Assembly (NCBI GenBank): GCA_949357655.1
Contig: CASHTG010000006.1
Location: 186,001 to 250,000 of the forward strand
Length of the DNA stretch: 64,000 bases
Reading direction: 5' to 3'
Origin: Parascedosporium putredinis
Taxonomy: Eukaryota; Ascomycota; Sordariomycetes; Microascales; Microascaceae
Under the pieces are notes generated by a model that had not been told where the DNA came from, ran no database searches, and was given only the letters and a program-made list of their open reading frames with translations. Positions 13,723 to 24,201 of the stretch are shown here, in pieces. The translations under genes were made by a program, and so were the position numbers. The stretch's first letter is position 1; every line of letters begins with the position of its first letter.

Positions 13723-14667
13723 TCACTCAACAGATCCCATTCCATGCTCTCCATGCGGGTCCTCTTCCTCGTCATCCTCAACCGGGACGTCGTCTTCCCC
13801 CATTTCCTCTTCCACGACTTCCTCTTCTACTTCCACATCCTCTACTGGTTCATCTTGACCTGTTTCGCCCTCAACTGGCTCTGGCTCTGCTTCCTCTTCC
13901 TCCCTGACAGCCAGGGATCCTCTACACACGTTTGGTCCGGGGATAGCTTGAGCGGCTTAAAGTTTGCGCAGGCAATTCGCTCACCGGCGTAGTTGTGGAG
14001 AATCAAGCTCCGATTTCCCACAAATGCCACGTTGTTCGGGTTCATGGATGTGTACATGTCCAGGAATCTGGGTCAGGTTAGCGAGCGCTGATCCGCCGAA
14101 AGCTGGGAAGGGAATAAAAACAAGTGTACATACCCTGAGAGGATCATGTCTCCCGCAACCATGCCGTACTTTCCGCTGAGGTCTCCGACCTCGCAAGAAT
14201 CCGGCATCGAAGATGCGCAGGGAAATCCGACCCCCTACCAAACGGGTCAAAGTGGCCCCCAGCCTCCGAGCAGTTTCCGCTTTCCGGCACGACATCCTCG
14301 TGAATATGAAACCCTTTTTTTGTCCCAGTTAGCTAGTTGGTTTTGCTGGCGCTGCAAACGCGCAATTCAGCTGGCGGGCGTGCAGTTCGCCGGACACGCG
14401 CCCGAGTCTTACCAAATGGCCCTTGGCCTACGGGCATTCAAAGATTGTAAAGTGGTAGACGGTTCCGCTTCCAATGGGGTCTGCCGCTGCAATGACTCGT
14501 CCGCTAATCATGGAATCTTCGGTAGATACAAACTCGGCAGCCACTGCTAGGCCGGGCGGGCTATCGTAGACTTCGGCGGCGTAGCCGGGGACGTCGTGGC
14601 CGTGCCCAGGATGCGCGATGACGCGCATGCCGAAGGCTAAGCTGGCGATGGCAAGCGTGGACTTCAT
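13723..14667 (-). CDS. Extracellular Cu-only superoxide-dismutase-like protein with acidic tail
   Basis: Exons 14667-14413, 14313-14134 and 14067-13723 give 260 residues (corrected). A signal peptide (MKSTLAIASLAFG) leads to HPGHGHD. The SOD_Cu fold follows, with SGRVIAAADPIGSGTVYHFT, then FHIHEDVVPESGNC and HFDPFGRG (copper histidines), DSCEVGDLSGKYG, AFVGNRSLILHN (fourth copper His) and GERIACANF (active-site Arg, disulfide Cys). This matches fungal secreted SODs that bind copper but lack the zinc site. Such enzymes convert superoxide to peroxide outside the cell. After the fold comes a tail of about 60 residues, roughly half Asp/Glu, with no terminal hydrophobic GPI signal. Three one-base deletions are inferred, at the GGG 14432-14434, CCCCC 14231-14235 and GGGG 13939-13942 runs (plus strand). 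A TATA element lies 135 bases upstream. The gene is divergent from the HeLo-Rho gene. Confidence 0.82.
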
Positions 14668-14801
14668 TGTCTTGATATATTCCCGTTGGTCGCAGCTATA
14701 ACTATTCCCACTTCGCGTGATTATCTGCAAAAAAACGTCCAAGATGGCAGTCGGAAATGTGATCAACTTTTTTCGTCTGAAGGGGTGGTCAGAGACACCA
14801 C

Positions 14802-14809
14802 TTTATATA
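14802..14809 (-). promoter_or_regulatory. Candidate TATA box of the SOD-like gene
   Basis: TATATAAA on the minus strand, about 135 bases before the start codon at 14667, in a locally AT-rich stretch. Spacing and sequence fit a fungal TATA element; there is no experimental support. Confidence 0.55.
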
Positions 14810-16265
14810 AGAATCCATCACAGCACTCAATATATCTCGCTTGTCCAAAGCGGTATGCAAAGTGTAATGAGTAAACTAGGGTATATCCTCAATTGGAATC
14901 TTCTTTGCTCCCTTCGCCAAGTCAATTATAAAACTGGGAGCGGGTGTGCTGGAATAATAGGAAGCATCCGATAGACATCGCAGGAACGCGACTTCGGGTA
15001 TTAGATGTATAATCTGCTCAAACAAAACGCCGCCCAGCACCCCGCGTCTTGATCTGGCTCGACCAACCGCCAATCGAGCCCTGTTAAGGTTAATTATCGT
15101 CGAGGTCTTGGCATGCGCGCGCGGGGGAGATGATTAATACCTGCTCTTCTCCTAATGCTCACGCCCGGGCTGCCGGCTAAGTCCATAGAACTGAGCAAGT
15201 TTTGGGCGAAGCTTGCTCTGCCGCCAAGCTGCCCTAGCTGAGAACAGTCTCATTCACGGGAAGCCTCGATAGATGAAAGTGGAGAAATTTCCTTTTTATC
15301 TCCCTCTTCTTTTCGCTGACGGCTGGGTTAGTTTCATTTATCACGGACCCTGTATATCTCAAAGAGGCTCGATATGAAACTGCCTTGTCCACGAGCTTGG
15401 TATCGTGAGATTTCCCCATTTCTCCCACGTGAACTCTTACGGGTATATATTCCACCAATCGTAGAGAGAATTATAGATGAAATCGCGGCAATTCACACGG
15501 AAGACGGAACCACGCCCAAACCCCTTGCCCAGAACAATGGAAGAGACACGACAATTTTGGCTGGGCAGAAGTCAGACCCGGCCGACGGAGGTGAAACCCG
15601 AAATGAGAAGACCGGATCCGACTGCTCGGCCCCGGCCGTCGGCCGTCAGCTTGCACCTCTCTCGCCCGAGTTCGGCGAACTGATGCTTCTCTATTGTTGG
15701 CTTCGTGAGGGTGAGACCGCGCATAGATACACCGTCCTTCGCGTTTGTGTACGACGTCTATTGTCGCTAGCACGCGGTTCAAGCCGGCCGTGGAGGCCAG
15801 GAATACTAATCCCTGCTCTGCCGTTGATACACAACATAATGGATGGTACTTTTCGAAGCATGGTTCTCTATCACTTTAGGATCCTGAAGTGGGGAGCATC
15901 TCTCTCTAAAGCCTTGTGCTTAGCTGAAAGCTGAAAAAGTGTGAGGACATGCATTCTGCATGGGAAATCCCAATTCGGCCATTCTGCTCGATGGCAAAGT
16001 GACCAATGAGGACGCGTTGGTGCCAATATTTTGGACGCTTTCCGAATTGGATCAAGCGGCGAAAGGGGGCGAAGACTATAGCTTAGAGGGGAGCAATGGG
16101 TATCCTTAATCTCCCCCAATCAACTCAGCTATCCACAGAATCACGATTCGGGGCGGCAAAAGAAGGAAAAGAAAAGAAAGGAAGGAAAGTGAGCTACTGG
16201 TAATTTTCTCAGACGGGGTATTATCTTGCAGTTGGCCGACATCCCAAGCGCACGTCATATGCGCG
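14810..16265. other. Shared divergent promoter region between SOD-like and HeLo-Rho genes
   Basis: No gene supported. A 186-codon open frame at 15374-15934 (plus) has no recognisable domain and is treated as chance. The stretch before 16266 includes a purine-rich block (about 16155-16190), typical of a leader. Confidence 0.45.
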
Positions 16266-18056
16266 ATGGAAGCCGCCGGCCTCGTGGTCGGCGTGGCCGG
16301 GCTGGCAGGCATATTCACCGCGTGCGTCGACTGCTATCGACTCGTGCGCCGCGGAGCCTCCTTTGACATGGACTACAAAATTCTCGAAACCAAATTCAAC
16401 AACCAGGAGTTCCGGCTGCTCAGCTGGGGCAAGGCGTGCGGACTGGTGGGGGCACGCAATACGAGCCCGGCCTCGACGATCCAGCGCTGCGGGCGAGGAT
16501 CAGGGACACTCTCGAATGCATCTCGGGCCTTTTCGAGAACGAGAAGAAGCTCTCGTCGAGGTTCGGCTTACGCCTCGTTCAGGACAGGCCCGGCGCGCTC
16601 GTGCCCGCGCTACCCCTGTTGCCGGGGACTGCCGCCAAGGCGGGGTTGGTGACGGGCGTCGGGAGGCCGCATGGCCGACGATCCTGGCGGCTCTTCTCCT
16701 CGCGGGGCGCGAAACCCGTGAATCAGGCGGGGAAAATGCGGAGCTTCCGAGACACGGCCATCTGGGTTATCTCGGACCGCGACAAGTTTGTGGAGCTGGT
16801 GCAGAACCTGACCGACTTCAACAATGACCTGGATGCGATGACGCGCCCGCTGAGAGACGTGGCTGTTAGACAGCGCGTCTACGTGGAGCAAGAGGTCGAA
16901 ATCATTCAGGACGTGCAGGTGCTTGAGGAAATGGCTGTGGCGTCGGAACACGACAGCGACGTCATCTCCGACGTGGTCAGCGTGCGGCTGGCCTCGATAC
17001 GGTCCGGCACCATCAACACGGGGACCGACAGTCACAATACTACCTCGTACAGGACGGCCCTTGCGGAGATTCCGGCAACCATTGATGAGGTGCCCGAGGA
17101 ACCCGAGTTTCCGGCGCGGCCGGATGGCAAACCATTGTTGGAGTCGTACAAGTAAGTTGGGAGAGATTTGATCGTTTATTTGTGGTCTAAAGTAATTTCT
17201 GACGTGGAAGGCGCTGAAAGATTGGTTTGCACGGGCGACTACGACTCGGGCATCATCCGCCTGCTGATCCGATTTGCTCGAGGCGCGCTGCCCGAGGTGT
17301 ACATGCCCGTAGTCTTTGAGAACTGGGTTGCCGACCTCAAGTAAGCTTCACCAGCCCACGCATAGCACAGGGCTCGCTCCCGCTATCAAACTAAGCATGC
17401 TAAAAAGAAGCAAAAAATTGGGCATGTATAGTATCGACGGCATGGACACAACTTTGGAACTCTGGCATACGGCTGGCCAGGAAACATACGAACTTTTGCG
17501 GCCGCTGACGTATCCCGACACGCACGTCGTCATGATTTGCTTCCGCGCCAATAACCCAACGCGCACGACAAGGGCCAACATCGTCAAGAGGTGGGGTTCA
17601 GAGGTACGAAAGTACTGTCCGAGGGCGCCCATCATCCTTGTGGGTTTGAATACGCCCAAGAAGAATGAATCCGACGATGATGGTGCCGCCGAAGGTGAGC
17701 TGGGAAATTCAGACGATGAGGAAGATCCATTTGAGCCTCTATCCATAACGCAGGACCTCGGGGCGCCGAGGTACTTTTTCTGCGATCCGGCAACGGGGTT
17801 TGGAGTTTCGGAACTGTTTGACTACGTAAGTATATGTGCATCGATCGATACGACAGCTCTTTCAATCAAGATGGAGTTTTCATTGAAACCTCTGAGGCTA
17901 CCTCTAACAATACATGTATCACAGGCGACTCGTGCCGCTATAGCCTTTGCCGATGCAGAGGGCCTGAAACCACAAATTCAGAGCGGTGTCGTGGAGAGAT
18001 TACGTCGTCGCTTAGTGGGATCGTCGACTTCGAGCATCCGTTCAACGACTTCATGA
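16266..18056 (+). CDS. HeLo cell-death domain fused to a degenerate Rho-family GTPase (pseudo-GTPase)
   Basis: Exons 16266-17151, 17221-17340, 17432-17825 and 17925-18056 join in phase to 510 residues (one missing G restored at 16448-16452). Residues 1 to about 210 form a HeLo domain: hydrophobic N-terminal helix AGLVVGVAGLAGIFTACV, then DYKILETKFNNQEFRLLSWG, and later DRDKFVELVQNLTDFNNDL. HeLo is the membrane-permeabilising module of HET-S-type cell-death proteins. A polar linker leads to a Rho fold from about residue 296: LVCTGDYDSGIIRLL (P-loop), MPVVFENWVAD (switch I), LELWHTAGQETYELLRPLTY (switch II), PIILVG, FDY|ATRAA. The P-loop Lys and Thr are Ile-Ile, the switch-I Thr is Val, the DTAGQ Asp is His, the NKxD motif is lost, the insert region is acidic, and there is no CAAX box. 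I infer a pseudo-GTPase control domain. The 3' end faces the P450. Confidence 0.85.
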
Positions 18057-18383
18057 TAGGGCCACACAAGGAACGGGTAGCTAAAGCTTTGGCGCTAGGG
18101 GTTTTATACAAAGGTGAGGCACAAGGCCACTGAGAGTAATGAAACAACGAGATGACCTAGGGCTACGAGGTGTGTAGAAATAGAAATATCATTCAAGGCG
18201 TAACTATTCATTCTTATGTCCTCATGACGGAAACCAACGCCACTGAAGTATTGTCGGGGTACAGTGAAATTCCTGTTCCCTATACCCTTTATCTATATAC
18301 TCGCCAGCCAGAGGCTCGTCTCGTAGCGTGTGGCTAACACAACGAGATCTTTCATCAAAAGGCCAACCTCCCTATATTAGAAA
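18057..18383. other. Convergent 3' region between HeLo-Rho and P450 genes
   Basis: 327 bases holding the 3' untranslated ends of two convergent genes. No open frame or structure that I can support. Confidence 0.6.
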
Positions 18384-20404
18384 TCAAGAGAGGGTGTTGT
18401 TCGCGACGGTGTAGCTCTGGAGCTCGTCAAGAGAGGCCTCGTACTCCTTCTTGATGACCTGAGCATGGCGCTCAGAGCGAGGGGTGATGTCGCAGGAAAA
18501 GGGGAGAGGGAGGGAGTTAAAACCATCGGTGTAAGCGAAACTGTTCACGCTCGGGGTTAGCCTAGACACACAAAGAGATGTCCATCTGGAAAGCCAGCCA
18601 GCACAGAAAGAATGGCTTTACTTACATGTCGACGTCGATGTCCTCGCCCTTTGGTTCTTGGCAGCGCGGACGTTGAAGGCCCACAGGATACGGGCGATGT
18701 TGATAGTCACGGAGGAAGATCCGAGGTGCATGCCAGGGCAGACACGGCGACCCCAGCCAAAGGCGCTGTGGCCCCAGGGACCGGGATACTCGCGCTTCTC
18801 GAGGAAGCGCTCGGGCTTGAACTCGTGGGGGTTGGGATAGTCGGCCTCGTTCAGGTGGACTGCGCACGCACGCTCACATATTAGATCACTCGATCGCCTC
18901 GGGGGTTGATAATTCACGACAGGACAAGGAAAATTGAACTTACGGGACCAGAGAGGGGCAATGATGGTGCTGCCCTTGGGGATGAACATGCCACGGTAAT
19001 AGTCATCAGCGGTGCTGGCGTGAGGGTGCCGCCGAGAACGGCGACGGGTCGCCAGCGGAGGGTCTCGGAAGTGATGGCGCGGATGTATTCAAGGTCGTTG
19101 AGGTCGTCGAAAGTAGGGAGGCGGTCCGGGCCGACGACGCGGTCAAGCTCGGCTTGGGCCTTGGGGATGAACTGGGGACCGAATTTGACGCAGGCGAGGA
19201 GGAAGCTAGCCAAAGATCCGGCAGACTGGCAAGCGGGGAGAAGAAGAAGAGTCAGCCAATATTTTCTTCCTCATTGTGATTGTGATGGTGTAAACTTACA
19301 GTCTCCACGCCGGCACCGAAAGGAGAGCCGGCGGTATAAGCGAGCTCGAGGTCGGTCATGCCAAGGCTCTTTGCTGCTCCAGGAGATGGGTGGCAAAGCA
19401 CTCCTTGGCGGTTCCCTTGGCGACCTTGGCCTTGACCTCGTTCATGAGGGTGGTGTAGAGCTGGATGTCCTTTTGTCGCTGGGCGAGGACTTCGGCCTTC
19501 CAGGGAGCGAGGTAGCTGGGTACGTGCCTGAGGGCGGGATAACGCTCGACGGCGTACTTTCCGGGAATGCTACACCGGGACGCTCAGTCAGCACATGTTT
19601 CTTCCGCCTCTTCACATGAAGAAAGGGATGAAACGGAGAAAAGAAAAGGATATTTTACATACTTGACTTGGGTGAGGCGCTCCATGGATTCGGCATTGCC
19701 CTTCACGACGACGTCGTTACGCACGTCAAGGACCCTACGGCCGTAGGTAACGGTGACGATGACGGAAGCGGCGTAGCGCTCGAGGTGACGCCTGTAATCG
19801 GCCGGGTCCTCGAGGAGGTCGCGCATGAGGGCCTTGGACTCGAGGCTCTGGATGGGCCTGTAGGTCTCGCTGCGGCGCTGCATGAAGCCGCTGTGCAAGA
19901 GCTTGCGCCACCTACGCCAAAAGGGGCCGTAGGGGGCCATGAGGCCGCGGAGACCGTTGGACAGCAGCTCGCCGCCCATGACGAAGCGGGGGCGGGAGGA
20001 GTAGATGGCGCCCCTCTTCTCCAGCAGATCCCAGGCGGCTTGGGCGGAACCGAGGATGATGGTGGGGGTGGGGCCCATTTGCAGATAGACGACGTCGCCG
20101 TACTCCTTGGTGAGTTCGTGGAACCACAGCCACGGCTTGCGGATGCCGGTCTTGATGACGGCGGGGCCGGGGGCAGCTCGGAGCGGTGTCTGCGGAGTTG
20201 CCATTGGAGTCGGAGCTGTGGTGCGGGGTTGCAGCGATTGTGTCAGCGAAATCTTGGTGAATGGTTTAATCCGGAGGATTTTGTGCGGGCGGGGAGGAAG
20301 AAGAGAGAATGATGAATTTTCGGGGGGCTTACCTTGGGGTAGGAGAGGGCGAGATATGTCACCGCGACGGCGGCGCCGACGACAGCAAGAACGGTGTTGT
20401 ACAT
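18384..20404 (-). CDS. Cytochrome P450 monooxygenase
   Basis: Exons 20404-20333, 20215-19663, 19569-19300, 19225-18944, 18859-18626 and 18540-18384 give 523 residues after four one-base corrections. An N-terminal membrane anchor (MYNTVLAVVGAAVAVTYLAL) precedes a proline hinge (ELPPGPA, legible only if the GGGGG run at 20169-20173 has lost a base). Then come the helix-C region GPFWRRWRKLLHSGF, the I-helix oxygen-binding stretch AGSPFGAGVET|SAG, the K-helix ETLRW (ExxR), the PERF motif (KPERFL) and the heme signature FGWGRRVCPGMHLG with its Cys thiolate ligand. It is therefore an ER-bound class II P450 using NADPH-P450 reductase. The family resembles fungal P450s of secondary or xenobiotic metabolism; the substrate is unknown. 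Other inferred deletions lie at 19370-19372, 19024-19026 and 18650-18654. It is divergent from the sugar transporter, 1.7 kb away. Confidence 0.9.
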
Positions 20405-22112
20405 TCTTGCGCTGATGTCGTTGGGTGTTGTTGGAGGTGGTGATGGGAAAGACGACTTGGCTTGGTTGGGAGGAATCGGTTGGTTGGACAGGCAGGTCTA
20501 TGCACACACGGGAGAAGAGGAAAAAAATAAGTTGGAGAGGGAATCCCAGGAAGAAATGAGCGAATCACAGTGCACGAGATTCACCCTGCTTTGCTATGTC
20601 TGCTCTGTCTTTGGCAGCAATCCTCGGAGGGAGGAATGAGAACTAGTGAGGGCGAGAGTGCGCCGGCGCGCGCGGCGGTGCCTCAATTCGTCCGGTTTCG
20701 CAAACCAATCGAGCTTTGCGTTCTACCGGTCGGTGTACGGCTCTTGAGAAGAGATGAAGGCCAAGACCAAAGGAAGCGAAAATGGAAAGAGAGAAAGAAA
20801 AAAATCAATAGAATGGTAATTTACGGCGTCACCTGGGACCTCCGAGCGCTTAGTTATGTTTGGAAGTTGTTCCAAAAGAAGAGAGGCGTGGCATGCAAAC
20901 GAAGCAAGCAAGCTGGAACAGTACCGCGGTGATGGTTTTATTTGTCACAATGATCTTTGACGCACAAGAACTGCCGCGATTCGTACTAAGTCTGAAAGAG
21001 GTGACCAAGGGTGATGAGGGTATCCCCAAGTTTTCCAAGGGCGGTGGACCCGTTCCCCCATCGTCGCGCCACCCCGGCACAAGTTGTCCGGAGTGTAGGA
21101 ATTCTTCTACCGAGGATCCGGGAACCGCGGCGCACGTCTGCTCGAATCTTCGCCCCAGGAGATGCAAAGCCCCGGGTATCGTTGTCGGCGGGCGGGGAGA
21201 GTGTGGGAGGGACATGGAGATAACGCAACCCGCTACACGGTTTTGGTGCCAGAGGAAAAGCCACCAAGGTTCCCCCGCCCCCTCCTTCTACTCCTTCTTG
21301 GCATCGTGCATTGGGGAAAGGGGAGGAAGAGGAGAATGAGGATGTGCCCGATAATTGCAAAAGAGAAGGAAAAAAATGCCGGGGCGCGCTAGCGATTCGA
21401 ATGATCTTACTCCTGGATCTACTCCGCACACTAGGCTCGTTGCAGAGATGGGGCGGCGGGGTTCTTGCTCGCTGGCCGGCATCGAATTGGTTGTCCCCCT
21501 CCCCTCTCCAGCTCCTAGACCTTGACAGAGGACAGTGTCCGAGTCATGGAGGAACTACTGCCAAGGACAAGCGGCAAACCCTTTTACGGCGCAGAGTGCA
21601 ACGTGAGCAAAAACCCCAAACTCCAACGCCCACGCCAACGCCCACGCCAGAGCGCGGCGCCAAAAGCGTGGAAGGAAGCCGCTTGACGAGTCACCCCGAG
21701 AAAGGGTAAAAAAAAAAAAATCAACCCAGACCTGCGGGATCGGACTAGCGAACCGACCGGGGGCGTGCAAACCGAGCTGGCGGCGTTGTTGGCGGGCCCA
21801 TCCCCCGATCCCACGTCCCACGTCCCCGTCCCATTGGAGGGAGACGATGGGGAGGAGTTGATAAGAAAGCTCGATGCGCCCCCGATGAGACGAAAAAAAA
21901 GTTGGACGAAATCCTTCCCGACATCTCCCCCATCATCCATCTGTCTGGCTTTTCCCACGTGGGCATATCTAAACGGAGTTTAGAACCCCTTACCTCTCCC
22001 TGATCGACAGCCAAGTCACCCCAAGACGGCCAAGAGGCACCGGAAAAGAAAGAAGAAGAAAAAAAGAACACTCGTCTGGTCGTGACCACCACAAGGTCCC
22101 ACATCGCCCATC
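20405..22112. other. Divergent promoter region between P450 and sugar transporter
   Basis: No gene supported. Contains a twofold repeat of a 12-base unit (ACGCCCACGCCA) at 21626-21649 and several A runs. The open frames here show no domain. Confidence 0.45.
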
Positions 22113-24201
22113 ATGAAGCAAGTCGGCTGGTTTAGCAAGCCGTTCCTCACCTCCCTTCTGCTGGGAATCGGAGGTTTCCTCTATGGATTGTAAGTCTCCT
22201 CCATCTCTAAAAGACTTTATTGCGGCCAATCGCACAACATGTCGGAAGGAAGCGGGACCCAAAGCCAGACGCTGACCGGGGACGTTTCCTCTTCTAGCGA
22301 CTCCGGCATCATCACCCCCAGCTTGGCCCTCAAGTCCTTCCTGGGCTATTTCGGCAGCCCCGACCCGCCCATGCGAGGCGCCATCGTGTCCATCTACCAG
22401 GCAGGAGGTATGCGCGCATCTCCCGTTCCCCGCCCCCTCCCTCTACACCGGGATACCGGTTTACTGACGAATAGATTGATCCGCAGCCTGGCTTGGTAGC
22501 GCTTGTGTCGGTTATACCAGTGACAAGTTTGGTCGCCGCAAGGCCATTGCTTTCGGATGTATCTGGGGAGCCATTGGCGGTGCGCTGATGGCTGGCGCTG
22601 CTCACGTCGCTATGCGTAAGTCAACGCCCCACGACTCTGTGGTTGTGAGGAAGGAGCCCGGTCGCTAACGCGTGCTTGCAATAGTTATTATCGGTCGTCT
22701 TCTCGTCGGATTCGCTGTCGGAACTATCACTGGTGTCGCCCCCGTCTTTGGCGCCGAGATTGCCAGGACTGAGGAGCGTGGTCGAATCACTGCCGTGAAC
22801 CAGATGAGTAAGTGACTGATCCCATCTCCTTACACCTTTGTTTCTCTTTTTTCTTCTTCTTCTTCTTGTCGCAACCCGAGGATTAGGTGCCATGTTAAGC
22901 TAATTTCTTTACTCTCTCGTACAGTGGTCGCCTGGGGCTTCTTCGTCGCCCTATGGACCGGCGTCGGCGAAGGCAAATGGCAAAACGCGAACCAGTGGCG
23001 CCTCGGCTTCGCCATCCAAGCCATCCCCGCCATCATCCTCGGCTCCTCCGTCCTCTTCATCGCCGAGTCCCCCGCTGGCTCCTCCTCAAGGGCCGCCACG
23101 AGGAGGCGGAGAAGGCGTTCCGCAACTACCACTACACGGGCGACAACGACGAGTGGTGCGCCGCCGAGTTCTCCCTCATCCAGGCCAACATCAACGCCGA
23201 GCTCTCGGCCCAGCACAGCCTCTCGTGGGCCGCCCTCCTCAAGACGCCCCCTTCCGCAAGCGGCTCTTCGTCGGCTCCTTTGTCTGGGCCGCCGCCATGT
23301 TGTCGGGTATCTCGTTCGTGCAGTACTACCAGACCGCCATCTACGCCACCCTCCAGTACGACCAGGACAGGCAGCTCCTCGTCAGCGGCCTCTACGGCTC
23401 CGTCGCCCCCGTGGCCTGCTTGATCTCGCTCTTCTTCGTCGACAAGGTCGGGCGCAAGAAGATCCTCGTGACGAGCTCCGGCCTGCTCTTCATCAGCTAC
23501 ACCATCATCACCATCCTCGCCGCCGTCTTCCCCGCCAAGCCCGGCTTCCCCACCAACGAGGCGGCGCAGCGCGGTCTCATTGCGTGCATCTTTGCCGTGT
23601 CGGCCAACTACTCGGCTCTCTTGGGTCCCATGACCTGGATCGTCCCGTAAGCATCTCTTTCTCTTGGACCATGTAGGAGTATTGGAGCTAACAGTTGAAA
23701 TCCTAGTCCCGAGGTCTTCACCACCGAGCTTAGGGCCAAGGCCAACGCCATTGTCCAGGTCATCCACTACTCCATCTCGCTGATCATCACCCAGTGTTCG
23801 CCCATTGCCCTCGCCGCTGTCGGCTGGAAGTACTATGTAAGTCGTCGCATCGAAACATCGCCATGTTCATCAAGTTCCTTCTTTTTGTCTTCCTTTTTTC
23901 TCTCTTTTTAGTCTTCTCCACTTTAACTCATAGTGACGCGCCTCATTACAACGCGCCTCAACACACGTTCCATGTCCCCACCAAACATTGAAGCTAACGA
24001 ATACGGGACCCACAGATTCTCTTCATCCTCACCAACTTCCTCTGCACCCTCGTCTTCGCCTTCTACTACCCCGAGACCAAGGGCAAGTCCCTCGAAGAGA
24101 TTGCCGAGATCTTTGGCGACGTCCAAGTCATCCGCGAGGCCGATGTCCAGGGCGAGAAGGCCAACTTCAAGGTTGTCGAGAACGCCGTCAAGGAGGATTA
24201 A
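22113..24201 (+). CDS. MFS sugar transporter
   Basis: Twelve-helix major-facilitator sugar porter of the plasma membrane, probably a proton symporter. Exons 22113-22189, 22298-22407, 22487-22615, 22685-22807, 22925-23646, 23707-23836 and 24016-24201 join to 492 residues (corrected). Family signatures are GGFLYGFDSGIITPS in helix 1, the loop-2 motif DKFGRRKA, GRLLVGFAVG, AEIARTEERGR, the PESPRWLL stretch after helix 6, the repeated loop motif DKVGRRK, PPEVFTTELRAKA and the C-terminal PETKGKSLEEI. The PESPRW stretch and the following LLKTPPFRKR appear only if one C is restored in each CCCCC run, at 23069-23073 and 23247-23251. A conventional reader would break the protein into three parts. The transported sugar cannot be told from sequence. 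Confidence 0.92.

Noticed and set aside
15374..15934. 186-codon plus-strand open frame between the SOD-like and HeLo-Rho genes
   Set aside because: No recognisable motif, strong composition shifts along the frame, overlaps equally long frames on the other strand.
17152..17220. Reading the HeLo and Rho parts as two genes
   Set aside because: The stop after exon 1 lies inside a perfect GTAAGT donor, the acceptor restores phase exactly at the first Rho strand, and I saw no plausible start codon for a separate Rho gene.
19668..20312. 214-codon plus-strand frame opposite the P450, and the similar 53781-54602 frame opposite the second oxidase
   Set aside because: Antisense shadows of conserved, intron-containing genes.
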